Shown piece by piece: positions 6,879 to 15,130 of a stretch of DNA of 28,623 bases. The stretch is from M3007 sp964589365 (GTDB taxonomy: Bacteria > Bacteroidota > Bacteroidia > Chitinophagales > Saprospiraceae). Both the position numbers and the translations under genes were made by a program. The stretch lies in assembly GCA_964589365.1 (NCBI GenBank), contig CAZPTQ010000042.1:1-28623 (forward strand). The letters are read 5' to 3'. The notes beneath the pieces are model-generated. The model was not told the origin of the DNA and searched no databases. It saw nothing but the letters and a program-made list of their open reading frames with translations. Numbering within the stretch: position 1 is the first letter of the stretch; every line of letters begins with the position of its first letter.

Positions 6879-7952
6879 ATGAAAAAAGTAACAGTCAGGA
6901 TTAGATTAGCACTGCTTTTGTTGTGCTTTTTTGAAAAAACAGATGCGCAGTTTGTCTTGGTAGACTCTATTGAGTTTAAAGCGAATACCTCATTTTATGC
7001 CGAAAAATCCATCCGTTTTGACAACCAATTTACAGTGTTCAAGCGCCGCCACTGGGAGGGAGAAGAATTTCTCTCTCAGGGCAATAAAATATCCATAGAA
7101 AACACGATCATTGATGTTTCTCCCTATGACTTTGCTTCCTCGCAACTTATATATTTTGACAGGGAGAAAATGCTTCTCTGTACTCCTTATGTTGGCACCC
7201 CAGAATTAAATGAGCCTGGGAAACTAAGAGATGGGTATCGAGTCATTTCTAAATTTAAGATTAGTAACGAGAATGAATTGACACTTGTAGATTCAGTATG
7301 GATTAATATAGAAGATATCGCTGTAATGAACGACTTTGTTCTTCAGCCTAAGCCGATTGTCATTACAGCAGCACTTGCTGTAGAGGGCGGCGGGGGTAAT
7401 TGTGGCTATAATGTTTATGACGAGAATCTGAAAAAAATTGGCATAGTAGAACCGAATCTGCCATCATCTTGTGGTGTTGAATGTCGTATATTTTGGTCGG
7501 ATGATGAAATAAATTTTATTGACCAAGATCCTGTGCAAGAAAATGTTTTTTCATGGTGTAAAACGGATTTGTCTATAAAAGAGAAACATTGTATAAGAAT
7601 ATACTTAGATAGCTTGTTTCATGGTTACACTTCGTTTGTGAGCAATAACAAACTATATATATCATCTTGGAAATCAACACCTGAAGGCTCTGAGTCATTT
7701 GTTTCTGAATATTCTCATAAAGGCCAATTACTCAATATTTTCAGTACAGGAAATGCTTTAGTAAATCAAATTGGCAAGATTGGTGATAGCATAATTTGTT
7801 TTGCCTCTCGACCGAATTACTCTGAGGCAATTATTCTTGATAAATCCTTCAGACTGAAAAACAAGTTCGAAATATCAGGACACAAATTATTGTTGAAAGA
7901 TAAAATATTGATTTACAAGGGCAATAAAATTTTTATCTATGAAATCAAATAA
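6879..7952 (+). CDS. Secreted protein of unknown function
   Basis: 357 residues, family not recognised. It begins MKKVTVRIRLALLLLCFFEK and has a probable signal peptide ending near TDAQ-F. The rest is almost all beta-strand-like, with recurring segments such as YVGTPELN, LYISSWKS and IIDVSPYDF spaced as in beta-propeller or six-bladed repeat proteins, but no defining motif is seen. There is no T9SS C-terminal domain; it ends in IFIYEIK. Its last 14 bases overlap the start of the next gene (ATG at 7939), which suggests translational coupling and a shared role with the M23/PKD protein. Base composition is more A/T rich than in the flanking housekeeping genes. Confidence 0.65.
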   Translation: MKKVTVRIRLALLLLCFFEKTDAQFVLVDSIEFKANTSFYAEKSIRFDNQFTVFKRRHWEGEEFLSQGNKISIENTIIDVSPYDFASSQLIYFDREKMLLCTPYVGTPELNEPGKLRDGYRVISKFKISNENELTLVDSVWINIEDIAVMNDFVLQPKPIVITAALAVEGGGGNCGYNVYDENLKKIGIVEPNLPSSCGVECRIFWSDDEINFIDQDPVQENVFSWCKTDLSIKEKHCIRIYLDSLFHGYTSFVSNNKLYISSWKSTPEGSESFVSEYSHKGQLLNIFSTGNALVNQIGKIGDSIICFASRPNYSEAIILDKSFRLKNKFEISGHKLLLKDKILIYKGNKIFIYEIK

Positions 7953-8793
7953 CCTTCTTACTACATTTTTTTGGCTAACTTCCAGTGTGATTGTATACTC
8001 TCAACAAAGTTGGCCGTTTTTAAATAATAACAGAGGCTCAATCGGAGGAACCCCTGGCGAAATCAGAACAAGTGGCAACCTCGCACGATTCCACGGTGGA
8101 GTGGATATGAACAATCCCGACCCTGCTCAGGGTTCTACTGAAATTGCAGTATACTCTCTTGCAGCTGGCAATATTTCATGGAATACAAGTGCAGGTGGTG
8201 TCCAAAATTATGATAATGCATGGGGAAGCGTTATTACTTTAGGTGATCGGCAATACAAGCATGTTAGAATTTTACAAGATCAAAACGGGAATCCTGCATT
8301 TAACCAGAATCAATTCATCGCCGCCAACACCCACATAGGAAATATGTTTTTAACCATCGTTGATGGCAATGGAGATATTATTTTTCCTCAACACGTCCAC
8401 CTCAATGGAGTGCCCTCTAATATAGACGTATATGATCTTTTTGATCCTTTTTCAGATGTTTCTGGAGCAGGTGATCCAGACGGACATTTGCCCGTATATT
8501 GGAATTGGAACACAGGTCAGTGGGTCAGTGAGAACAACCCCAATGTCTTGAGGTTTTATACTGATGGCGTGAATTTCACAACCGACGAAATGTCACATCC
8601 AAATACGATAAAATTGTTTGGAAGTAATTCAATGCCTCCAGATGTTAATTTGCCGCCGAGGGGAAACTTTCCCGAGACGACTCACAAAATCATTTTTGGA
8701 GACATAGATATCGTTGCGAAAGTAAAAGACCCGGGCATTCTGGAAGACGGCACACCGAGCACAAGCAATAACGCTCCCCATATCATCCAATAA
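7939..8793 (+). CDS. M23 (LytM-like) metallopeptidase domain, N-terminal piece of a broken gene
   Basis: 284 residues with a signal peptide (cut near YSQQ). The M23 motifs are all present: HGGVD gives zinc ligands H52 and D56, YKHV gives H108, and the HxH motif HVH gives H152 and H154; the strand VYSLAAGNIS and the THIG turn also fit. M23 enzymes cut peptidoglycan peptides or, in secreted forms, Gly-rich proteins. The frame stops at 8791-8793, but the family sense continues: with one base added there, the next 48 bp read KVLQPASDIDLSVPFAIL, and a second one-base change near 8841-8847 joins the piece that starts at 8846. The intact protein would therefore be about 1,800 residues, ending at 13383. 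Whether the breaks are real or sequence errors cannot be decided here. Confidence 0.75.
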   Translation: MKSNNLLTTFFWLTSSVIVYSQQSWPFLNNNRGSIGGTPGEIRTSGNLARFHGGVDMNNPDPAQGSTEIAVYSLAAGNISWNTSAGGVQNYDNAWGSVITLGDRQYKHVRILQDQNGNPAFNQNQFIAANTHIGNMFLTIVDGNGDIIFPQHVHLNGVPSNIDVYDLFDPFSDVSGAGDPDGHLPVYWNWNTGQWVSENNPNVLRFYTDGVNFTTDEMSHPNTIKLFGSNSMPPDVNLPPRGNFPETTHKIIFGDIDIVAKVKDPGILEDGTPSTSNNAPHIIQ

Positions 8794-8845
8794 AGGTACT
8801 GCAACCAGCCTCGGATATTGACTTATCCGTGCCTTTCGCCATACT

Positions 8846-9886
8846 ATGAATTTTCTTTGCATTAATATTCCGGCAAATAACGTTGTGCCGCCGACCGCGC
8901 AATCCAATTCAAACAACACTTTTTTAAGAGGTTCAGCTTATCGTTATGGAAACAATCGCTATATTATCACCAACCAGAACAATCAAAATGGGCGTTTGCG
9001 GACTGCACCAAATGGCTCAGCAAGCGATGGCCGTTTTGTTGTGGGAACGAAGGCATCTGACATTGATAATGAGAACGAAGAGCATTATGTTCCTGTTATC
9101 GTCGATAATTTCAAGCCATATATTAGAGAAGCAGAAATCTGGAGAGGCGGCCAACTTTTAGTCAGGAATACTTGGGAGTTTGATGCTGGAACAAATACAG
9201 CATCACTCACCAGAATACAAAACCCTTCTATTGGAGTAATTGGTAACAATATTACGATAGTGGTGAGGTCTAGTGAACCATTAAGATCAGAAAACCTTCA
9301 AGCTAGTTTAGTGCCAGATATCCCGAACAATCCGATACCATTGGGACAACCGACTTCAATAAATGAATTTGAAACTGAATTTACCTTTAATTTGACATTG
9401 AATAATAATCCGGCTAATCCTCAGTACTGTCTCCAAACAGCTGGGAGGGACTACGCGGATAACCAATTATTGAGACTTCAAGACATGGCCGGGTACCCAA
9501 ATACTGTCAATATTCCTCACCGGATGATTACAAATACTGGATGGCGCTGGGAACCGGTACAAATTTTGGATGGCATTGATGCAGTAACTTGTGCAGACAA
9601 TGACATCTTATGTGGATTGTATTTAACCGATGATTCCCCTTCCAGGGGTTTCTCTCCCCTTAATAGTGAATGCGATTGCGAACCAGTTGCAGATTTCACA
9701 TTCACTCCAGGCTCAGACGGCCTTACCATTGACTTTGATGCATCCACCAGCACCGGCACAGAGCCATTGACTTATGCATGGGATTTTGGCGATGGTACTT
9801 TATGCAATGGTGTTCCATGTACTGGAATTATGCCCACCCACATTTTTTCGGAGGGGGGGGGCAATATTTGGTTACCCTCACCGTGA
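8846..9886 (+). CDS. Middle piece of the broken M23/PKD surface protein
   Basis: 346 residues starting at an internal Met; there is no signal peptide, in keeping with its being an internal part. The start MNFLCINIPANNVVPP follows directly in sense from the end of the previous piece. The body is beta-rich. A PKD domain begins at about residue 278 (PVADFTFTP) and contains YAWDFGDGT; it would end with the HIFSEGG-type motif, but the frame leaves it at a run of nine G (9853-9861) and ends with the unrelated GGGNIWLPSP. The rest of the PKD domain is found in another frame after the G run, which shows that the frameshift splits one domain. Confidence 0.65.
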   Translation: MNFLCINIPANNVVPPTAQSNSNNTFLRGSAYRYGNNRYIITNQNNQNGRLRTAPNGSASDGRFVVGTKASDIDNENEEHYVPVIVDNFKPYIREAEIWRGGQLLVRNTWEFDAGTNTASLTRIQNPSIGVIGNNITIVVRSSEPLRSENLQASLVPDIPNNPIPLGQPTSINEFETEFTFNLTLNNNPANPQYCLQTAGRDYADNQLLRLQDMAGYPNTVNIPHRMITNTGWRWEPVQILDGIDAVTCADNDILCGLYLTDDSPSRGFSPLNSECDCEPVADFTFTPGSDGLTIDFDASTSTGTEPLTYAWDFGDGTLCNGVPCTGIMPTHIFSEGGGNIWLPSP

Positions 9887-12800
9887 CTGATGACTGCGAC
9901 AATACGGCAACTGCGCAACAGACCGTTGTAGTTTCAGATGGCACCTCCCTTCATGTAGAAATAGTAGGCCCAGGTCAAGCGCTTCCAAATCAGGAAGTTA
10001 CTTTTAATGCCATTGTCAGCGGTGGCGTGCCACCTTATACCTATTGCTGGGAGGCTATCAATGGCGCTCCGCACCCATTGCCCAATGATCCTCAGTATAA
10101 CTGTGGACTACATGAAAATGATCAAATCATACGATTCGAACTGCCAACCGGCAGTGGTACTGCTACTGTTTATGTCACCGTCACAGATGCAAATGATGAG
10201 CAAGAAGTTGTGATTCATAACATTGATATTACAGCAAATGCTTTGACTTTAGATTTCGACCATTATCCCATATATCCTACCTGGCTTCCTGGCGGTGGTT
10301 CGATCATTCCCGGACAGTATCTGTATTGGGTCGCAAATGTTGACCCATTGTTAGAGACACCGTATCCTGCTGATTACACATGGGATTTTGGAGATGGATC
10401 TTCACCTGTCACTGAACCCAATGGACAGCTGGAGCATACATTTGCCACTGCGGGCACCTACACAGTAACCCTGGAGATGTGCGACCTATTTGGATCCTGT
10501 ATCCCCACCGCCAAGACATATCAAGTGGGTGGTAGCATTGGTCCATCTGGCTATGAGATTATGCCGGGAAATACAACGCCTGCTGTTTGGACCGTGAACG
10601 GCGATGAAAATGATGAATATCGAGTCGAGCTGGTCAACTTAGGCGGGGCCTTATGCAATGATAACATCAAATGGAATTTGTTTTGGAGTGACTGCAACTA
10701 TAAGGCCTGGGAAAATAGCGACGTGAATTCATCAGTAATAATTGTGAACAATCAATTCTTTGACGACATAAGTAACCCAGACCTCTTGAACCCATGGGGA
10801 TGTTTGGACGCATATGCCAGTGATCCACCAGACCCGCCTATTTGCCCAGGTGGTGCTGCATCGAATGACTGCGTAGTATTTATGCAACCATCGGCCATTC
10901 AAGTGGGCAACATCGCAATAAGCGAAGCGCCGGGCTGTGTTTACAAATTGGGCGCGACGGTATCGGGCGGTGGATGGAAATTTGAAAACCCAACTAACAA
11001 TCCCAACACGCCCAAACTTTACAAAGAATATCAATGGACGGCCTACAACATCGACAACCCAGATGAAGAAATTGACATTTTGACAAACGCTGACACCAAA
11101 AACCCTACGATTAATGCGCAACATGCTTATTTTAATCAATTTTCAAACGGCCGGTTCCCCCAGTTTGTAGTGAAACTGCGGGTCACTGACTTTGCCAACC
11201 AGATAAAAGAAACGGGCGATGTGGTTTCGTTCAACCCTTTCCGTTTGAATGCAAAACCGGATTACAAGCGCTGCCCGGACACTTGGTCGTATTTCGAGAG
11301 CCAACCCTTAGCTACTGGAGGGACAGGCAATTATCAATTCACATGGACAACTACAAGTGGGGCACTTGATTTTGAATCAAATGATCCTCATGATCCAAAT
11401 CCGTATTTTAAAGCACCTGCCAATGGCAGTAAGCAATATAACCTGTTGGCAGAGATGCTCAATGCATCAGGGGGTGTCGTATGCCAATTGTCAAAACAAA
11501 TCACAGTAACCGCAGCACCTTTGGTTATTGACCTCCCAGCATTCAATTGGCCAATTTGTAGTACAGGTGGCCGAGAAATTGGGCTATTCGACCTTTCAAG
11601 TATAGGCGGTTCAGGTAATTATGGATTTGAATGGAGCGCTGAGCCAAGTCATTTAAATTACCTGAGCGATATTTTTTCCCCAACGCCGTTACTTAGTCTT
11701 AGTGGCGTTCCGGCCGGAACATCAATCACTTATACTTTAACGGTTGGCGACTTGGCATCGCAATGCTCTGATTCGCACGACTTCACCATCACCAGCGTTG
11801 CCAACGATCATACGGTCATACTTAAAGGCCCTGGGAGCATTTGCTATGGAGAAGAAGTTGTGTTAAACGCGCAAGGTGCCCCTGTAAACAACACCCCTCC
11901 GTTTGGGGATATTTTCCATTTTTACCAATGGACAACCACCAACCCACACCATGACCTCTCCGGATTGGGCAATTACGTAACTAATTTGCCTATTGACGAG
12001 ATAGTGAGCAGTCATCCTGGCATGTACAATTATACGGTTCGTTATCACCACTTTGTAACAGGATGCTCTGCGGAAGCGAGCTTAAATGTCACGATTCGGG
12101 AACCATGGAAACATAATGGATATGTCCCAACTATAAAATCTGTCGTCGCAGGGACTTCAGCACAGCTTTGGAAACCGAGCGTTAGCAATACCATTACAAA
12201 CGGCATCCAAAATTTAAACAATATTAGTATTGATTGGATACCTTTTGATCCTCCAATTGTTGAAAATAACGTGAGTACGATGTTGCCCAAAAGGGGAATG
12301 TTTACCCCGACTACCGCCGCACCTTATTTGACAATGAAAGTAACCGATAACGCTACTGGCTGCTCGGAGTCTTATAAGACAATACGATACATTATTTCAG
12401 AATCAACCCCCAAACTCTGGGTTTCTGCCTCAAATACCTTTTCTTGTATAGGCGGAGAAGTATGCTTTGATGTCGTGTTTGACGCCCAGTTGGCCAATTA
12501 CAATACATCCCTTCTACCGCAAAGCATCGTAGTGGGAGGAGCAATTAATGCCCATAGCAGTGTTCAACAACAGCCAAGTTTCAAATATTTTCCTGTTGAA
12601 CTGAAATTAGTCAATTCTTCCGGCTTGTACAAGGGTACATTTTGTGAAAGTGATTTTTTTCAGCACCAAACAGGCCATGACAAACATTACAGAGTGAGTT
12701 TTAGCTCGATTACTCCTGATATCTGGACGGGGGTTGAGAGCGTAGTCATTGATGTAGCAATTTATGATTATGCAACCCAATTGGGCCATGAGGTAGAATG

Positions 12801-13383
12801 CTTGCCCAAAGGGATTGAAAATGGTCATCAGCATGCGCTTTCTTATAATTTTGGGCTAACATGTGCTACTGTTGGAAAAGTGCACAATTATAATTCATAT
12901 TCTTTTGCGCGCGATTATATTGAGATAGAACCGGATGGCGAAATAGAATTGATACCAAGCGCTTCAAGTGGGGTACCTCTCGGAAAAGGGGCACTTCTTG
13001 CTATCAACCCTTGTATTGACCAACAATTTCTATCGCCTGATCCTGATGAATCGCCAACACCACCAATATCTGCTAACCGGGCAGAAGAAATAGAATTTAC
13101 TCCAATCAGCTCGGAGGCGACGCTTGAAGTTTTTCCCAACCCATTTACAGGCGAAGTCAATATCCAGTACACATTGCCTTCTGATTGTAAAGATGAAGCA
13201 TTCATTAACCTGCTTGATATCACCGGGAAGCATTTGCGTACCATTGAAAAACGAAAATCAACATCAGGTGGCCAATTCGAAATTATTTTCGATGGCAAGT
13301 ACCTTCCTCCTGGTGTTTACTTCTATGAATTGGCGGCAGGCAATTGTCGCAAAATAAAAAAAGCGGTCAAAATTGGATTTTAA
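9778..13383 (+). CDS. PKD-domain surface protein with T9SS type A sorting domain, C-terminal piece of the broken gene
   Basis: The frame is open for 1201 codons, but its first 25 or so residues are an out-of-frame reading of the previous PKD domain; real coding enters at the G run (9853-9861) with GGQYLVTLTVTDDC, the last strands of that domain. A complete PKD domain lies at about 175-250 (WDFGDGSSP then HTFATAGTYTVTLEMCD), with further Ig/PKD-like beta modules, many starting with SGGVPPYTY- or GGSGNYGFEW-type motifs. The last 80 residues (from VFPNPFTGEVNIQY through LPPGVYFYEL to KKAVKIGF) are a T9SS type A sorting domain, so the product is exported through the outer membrane by type IX secretion and attached to or released from the surface. 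Together with the M23 domain, it would be a large secreted enzyme or adhesin. Confidence 0.75.
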   Translation: MGFWRWYFMQWCSMYWNYAHPHFFGGGGQYLVTLTVTDDCDNTATAQQTVVVSDGTSLHVEIVGPGQALPNQEVTFNAIVSGGVPPYTYCWEAINGAPHPLPNDPQYNCGLHENDQIIRFELPTGSGTATVYVTVTDANDEQEVVIHNIDITANALTLDFDHYPIYPTWLPGGGSIIPGQYLYWVANVDPLLETPYPADYTWDFGDGSSPVTEPNGQLEHTFATAGTYTVTLEMCDLFGSCIPTAKTYQVGGSIGPSGYEIMPGNTTPAVWTVNGDENDEYRVELVNLGGALCNDNIKWNLFWSDCNYKAWENSDVNSSVIIVNNQFFDDISNPDLLNPWGCLDAYASDPPDPPICPGGAASNDCVVFMQPSAIQVGNIAISEAPGCVYKLGATVSGGGWKFENPTNNPNTPKLYKEYQWTAYNIDNPDEEIDILTNADTKNPTINAQHAYFNQFSNGRFPQFVVKLRVTDFANQIKETGDVVSFNPFRLNAKPDYKRCPDTWSYFESQPLATGGTGNYQFTWTTTSGALDFESNDPHDPNPYFKAPANGSKQYNLLAEMLNASGGVVCQLSKQITVTAAPLVIDLPAFNWPICSTGGREIGLFDLSSIGGSGNYGFEWSAEPSHLNYLSDIFSPTPLLSLSGVPAGTSITYTLTVGDLASQCSDSHDFTITSVANDHTVILKGPGSICYGEEVVLNAQGAPVNNTPPFGDIFHFYQWTTTNPHHDLSGLGNYVTNLPIDEIVSSHPGMYNYTVRYHHFVTGCSAEASLNVTIREPWKHNGYVPTIKSVVAGTSAQLWKPSVSNTITNGIQNLNNISIDWIPFDPPIVENNVSTMLPKRGMFTPTTAAPYLTMKVTDNATGCSESYKTIRYIISESTPKLWVSASNTFSCIGGEVCFDVVFDAQLANYNTSLLPQSIVVGGAINAHSSVQQQPSFKYFPVELKLVNSSGLYKGTFCESDFFQHQTGHDKHYRVSFSSITPDIWTGVESVVIDVAIYDYATQLGHEVECLPKGIENGHQHALSYNFGLTCATVGKVHNYNSYSFARDYIEIEPDGEIELIPSASSGVPLGKGALLAINPCIDQQFLSPDPDESPTPPISANRAEEIEFTPISSEATLEVFPNPFTGEVNIQYTLPSDCKDEAFINLLDITGKHLRTIEKRKSTSGGQFEIIFDGKYLPPGVYFYELAAGNCRKIKKAVKIGF
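9853..9861. repeat. Nine-G homopolymer at a frameshift
   Basis: Nine consecutive G sit exactly where the PKD domain changes frame. Seven or ten G would restore one reading frame; seven gives the canonical PKD spacing HIFSEGGQYLVTL. It may be a slippage-prone tract or a base-calling error. Confidence 0.8.
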
Positions 13384-13454
13384 CTACCAATGTCTTTATA
13401 TGGCGTGTTATCCAGAAGTCGGTAAAAATCTCTAAGCATTAACGATTTAAATAA

Positions 13455-15119
13455 TTGATTATGAAACGGTTAAAAATAGCAATATTTTTATTGGGCACAT
13501 GCACAGGTATGAATGGGACATTATTGGCTCAATATCATTGTCCCACATCGATAGGGTATGCTACTTTCTGCCCGTTCGCAGGCTCTGGCTTTTTTATGTA
13601 TGGAGCAGAACCAGATCCACTGGCGACATCGGCTGAATTAAATTTCGATGGGGGGGATATAAATTGTAATACTACAATTAGTCTGGTAATAAGTGATTGT
13701 AGTTCTCAGGGGCGTTTCTACGCTGACAACATTGCCCCTTATTGCCAAGATCCAAACCCATCGGGGACGGTTATATTTAATACAGGCTTGGAGTGCGTCT
13801 ATATAGATGGAGATCTTGTTCCATGCAATAATTTAGTAACGGAATGCAAAGAGACGATGATCGAATTTGCCAAAGACTTTATACAAGACTCTCCCAATTG
13901 TAAGCTATGGGAAGGCCCATGCGCCACAGAAAGTGAGATTTGGAGGTCGGGCGCGGTGCTCATTGGGGCAAATTCATGGACGTCCGGCTATAAATTAGGC
14001 GTAAAAGGTGGCATCACCACAGAAATGCTTCAAATATGCAAGCCTGAATGGTGCGACTATGTGTTTTCAGACACCTTCAATCTTATGCCATTGCAAGAGG
14101 TGAATGATTACCTCGTTCAAAATGGGCATCTTCCAGGTTGTACACCAGGGGCAGTCATCGCACAGGAAGGTGGGTTTCTGTTGGACAAGGAAACTGTACA
14201 CCAACAGGAGAAGATTGAAGAGATTTTTTTACACTTGATAAATGCCCAGCACCGCTTGAACAGATTGGACAACAAACTGCCTGCTGGCGCTTTGCAGGAG
14301 GCACTACCTATTCAATTGCCTGGGAGCGAATATACTTCTGCAAGTAGTGAAGAAATCCTGCCCCTGTTACAAATCGAGTGCTTTCAGATCAAGTCTGCTC
14401 CAAACGGGATTGGCGGAATCGTGGTCTCACCCGACAGTGGCCCATACAATGTGAGTTGGTCGGGAGCGGCTGGCAATGGAAACATGAGCAATATTGTCTG
14501 TAATGGGACAATAAAGATCAATGACCTTGCAGCTGGGAATTATAACATAACGGTGTCCAATGCTACGGGGGTTCTCGGCACCTGCAATTTTTCAATTTTA
14601 TCCGGGGTTTCAACAACCTGCGAGTTATTCAACGATCCGAGCTGTAAGCAAGCCATCATAGATATGCTCGAAGAAGAGGCATTTGGCACGCCACCTGATT
14701 GCAAACAATGGGAAGGTGACCCTTGCTCACACGATGGAGAAATATACCGCTTGGGGAATGTGGGAATCGGTACAAGTGTGGGAAAAGCAGGCTACAGCTT
14801 GGCGGTAAAGGGTGGGATTTTGACCGATAAATTCAGAGTAGAATTATGCGAAAGCGGGCCTGGTTGGTGCGACTATGTTTTTGACGAAGCTTACCCTTTA
14901 CAGCCCTTGCTTGAAGTGGAATCTTTTATCAAAAAAAATAAACATTTGCCTGGGTCGGTTACACAAAACGAAGTGACCGAAAATGGCGGCTTTGAAATGC
15001 GAAGCGTCAAACTTGACCATCAAAAAAAGATTGAAGAAGCGTACCTCCATCTTATCGCGCTGGACAAAAAGAAAAAAGAACTGGAACAGCGAATCAACCT
15101 CCTAACTGTGCAACATTAA
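13455..15119 (+). CDS. Secreted surface protein with two copies of a tail-fibre-like module
   Basis: 554 residues with a signal peptide (cut near LLAQ-Y). Two copies of one module occur: A at about 131-275 and B at about 397-552. Each runs: Cys-rich entry (CK, then C-x-W-E-G and C), a VxIG turn, LxVKGGI-T, W-C-DYVF, a LxPLxEV helix, HLPG, GGF and a heptad-like helix around KIEE-x3-LHLI. This pattern is common at the C-terminus of Bacteroidota surface and tail-fibre-like proteins, where it is thought to trimerise or cap the protein. Between the copies (308-382) lies an SprB-like beta domain with INDLAAGNYNITVSNATG. The N-terminal 100 residues are Cys-rich and not recognised. No T9SS domain is visible. 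It starts 71 bp after the T9SS gene and is followed after 11 bp by a paralog, so the three are probably co-transcribed. Confidence 0.7.
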   Translation: MIMKRLKIAIFLLGTCTGMNGTLLAQYHCPTSIGYATFCPFAGSGFFMYGAEPDPLATSAELNFDGGDINCNTTISLVISDCSSQGRFYADNIAPYCQDPNPSGTVIFNTGLECVYIDGDLVPCNNLVTECKETMIEFAKDFIQDSPNCKLWEGPCATESEIWRSGAVLIGANSWTSGYKLGVKGGITTEMLQICKPEWCDYVFSDTFNLMPLQEVNDYLVQNGHLPGCTPGAVIAQEGGFLLDKETVHQQEKIEEIFLHLINAQHRLNRLDNKLPAGALQEALPIQLPGSEYTSASSEEILPLLQIECFQIKSAPNGIGGIVVSPDSGPYNVSWSGAAGNGNMSNIVCNGTIKINDLAAGNYNITVSNATGVLGTCNFSILSGVSTTCELFNDPSCKQAIIDMLEEEAFGTPPDCKQWEGDPCSHDGEIYRLGNVGIGTSVGKAGYSLAVKGGILTDKFRVELCESGPGWCDYVFDEAYPLQPLLEVESFIKKNKHLPGSVTQNEVTENGGFEMRSVKLDHQKKIEEAYLHLIALDKKKKELEQRINLLTVQH

Positions 15120-15130
15120 CCTGCCCGACT

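Noticed and set aside
9778..9862. True translation start at 9778 for the large PKD/T9SS gene
   Set aside because: The first residues are an out-of-frame reading of a PKD domain (WDFGDGT in the other frame) and include no signal peptide, so the piece is a continuation, not an independent start.
9840..9870. Programmed ribosomal frameshifting at the G run
   Set aside because: No known slippery heptamer with a clear downstream structure is seen, and two further breaks upstream in the same gene make error or decay more likely.
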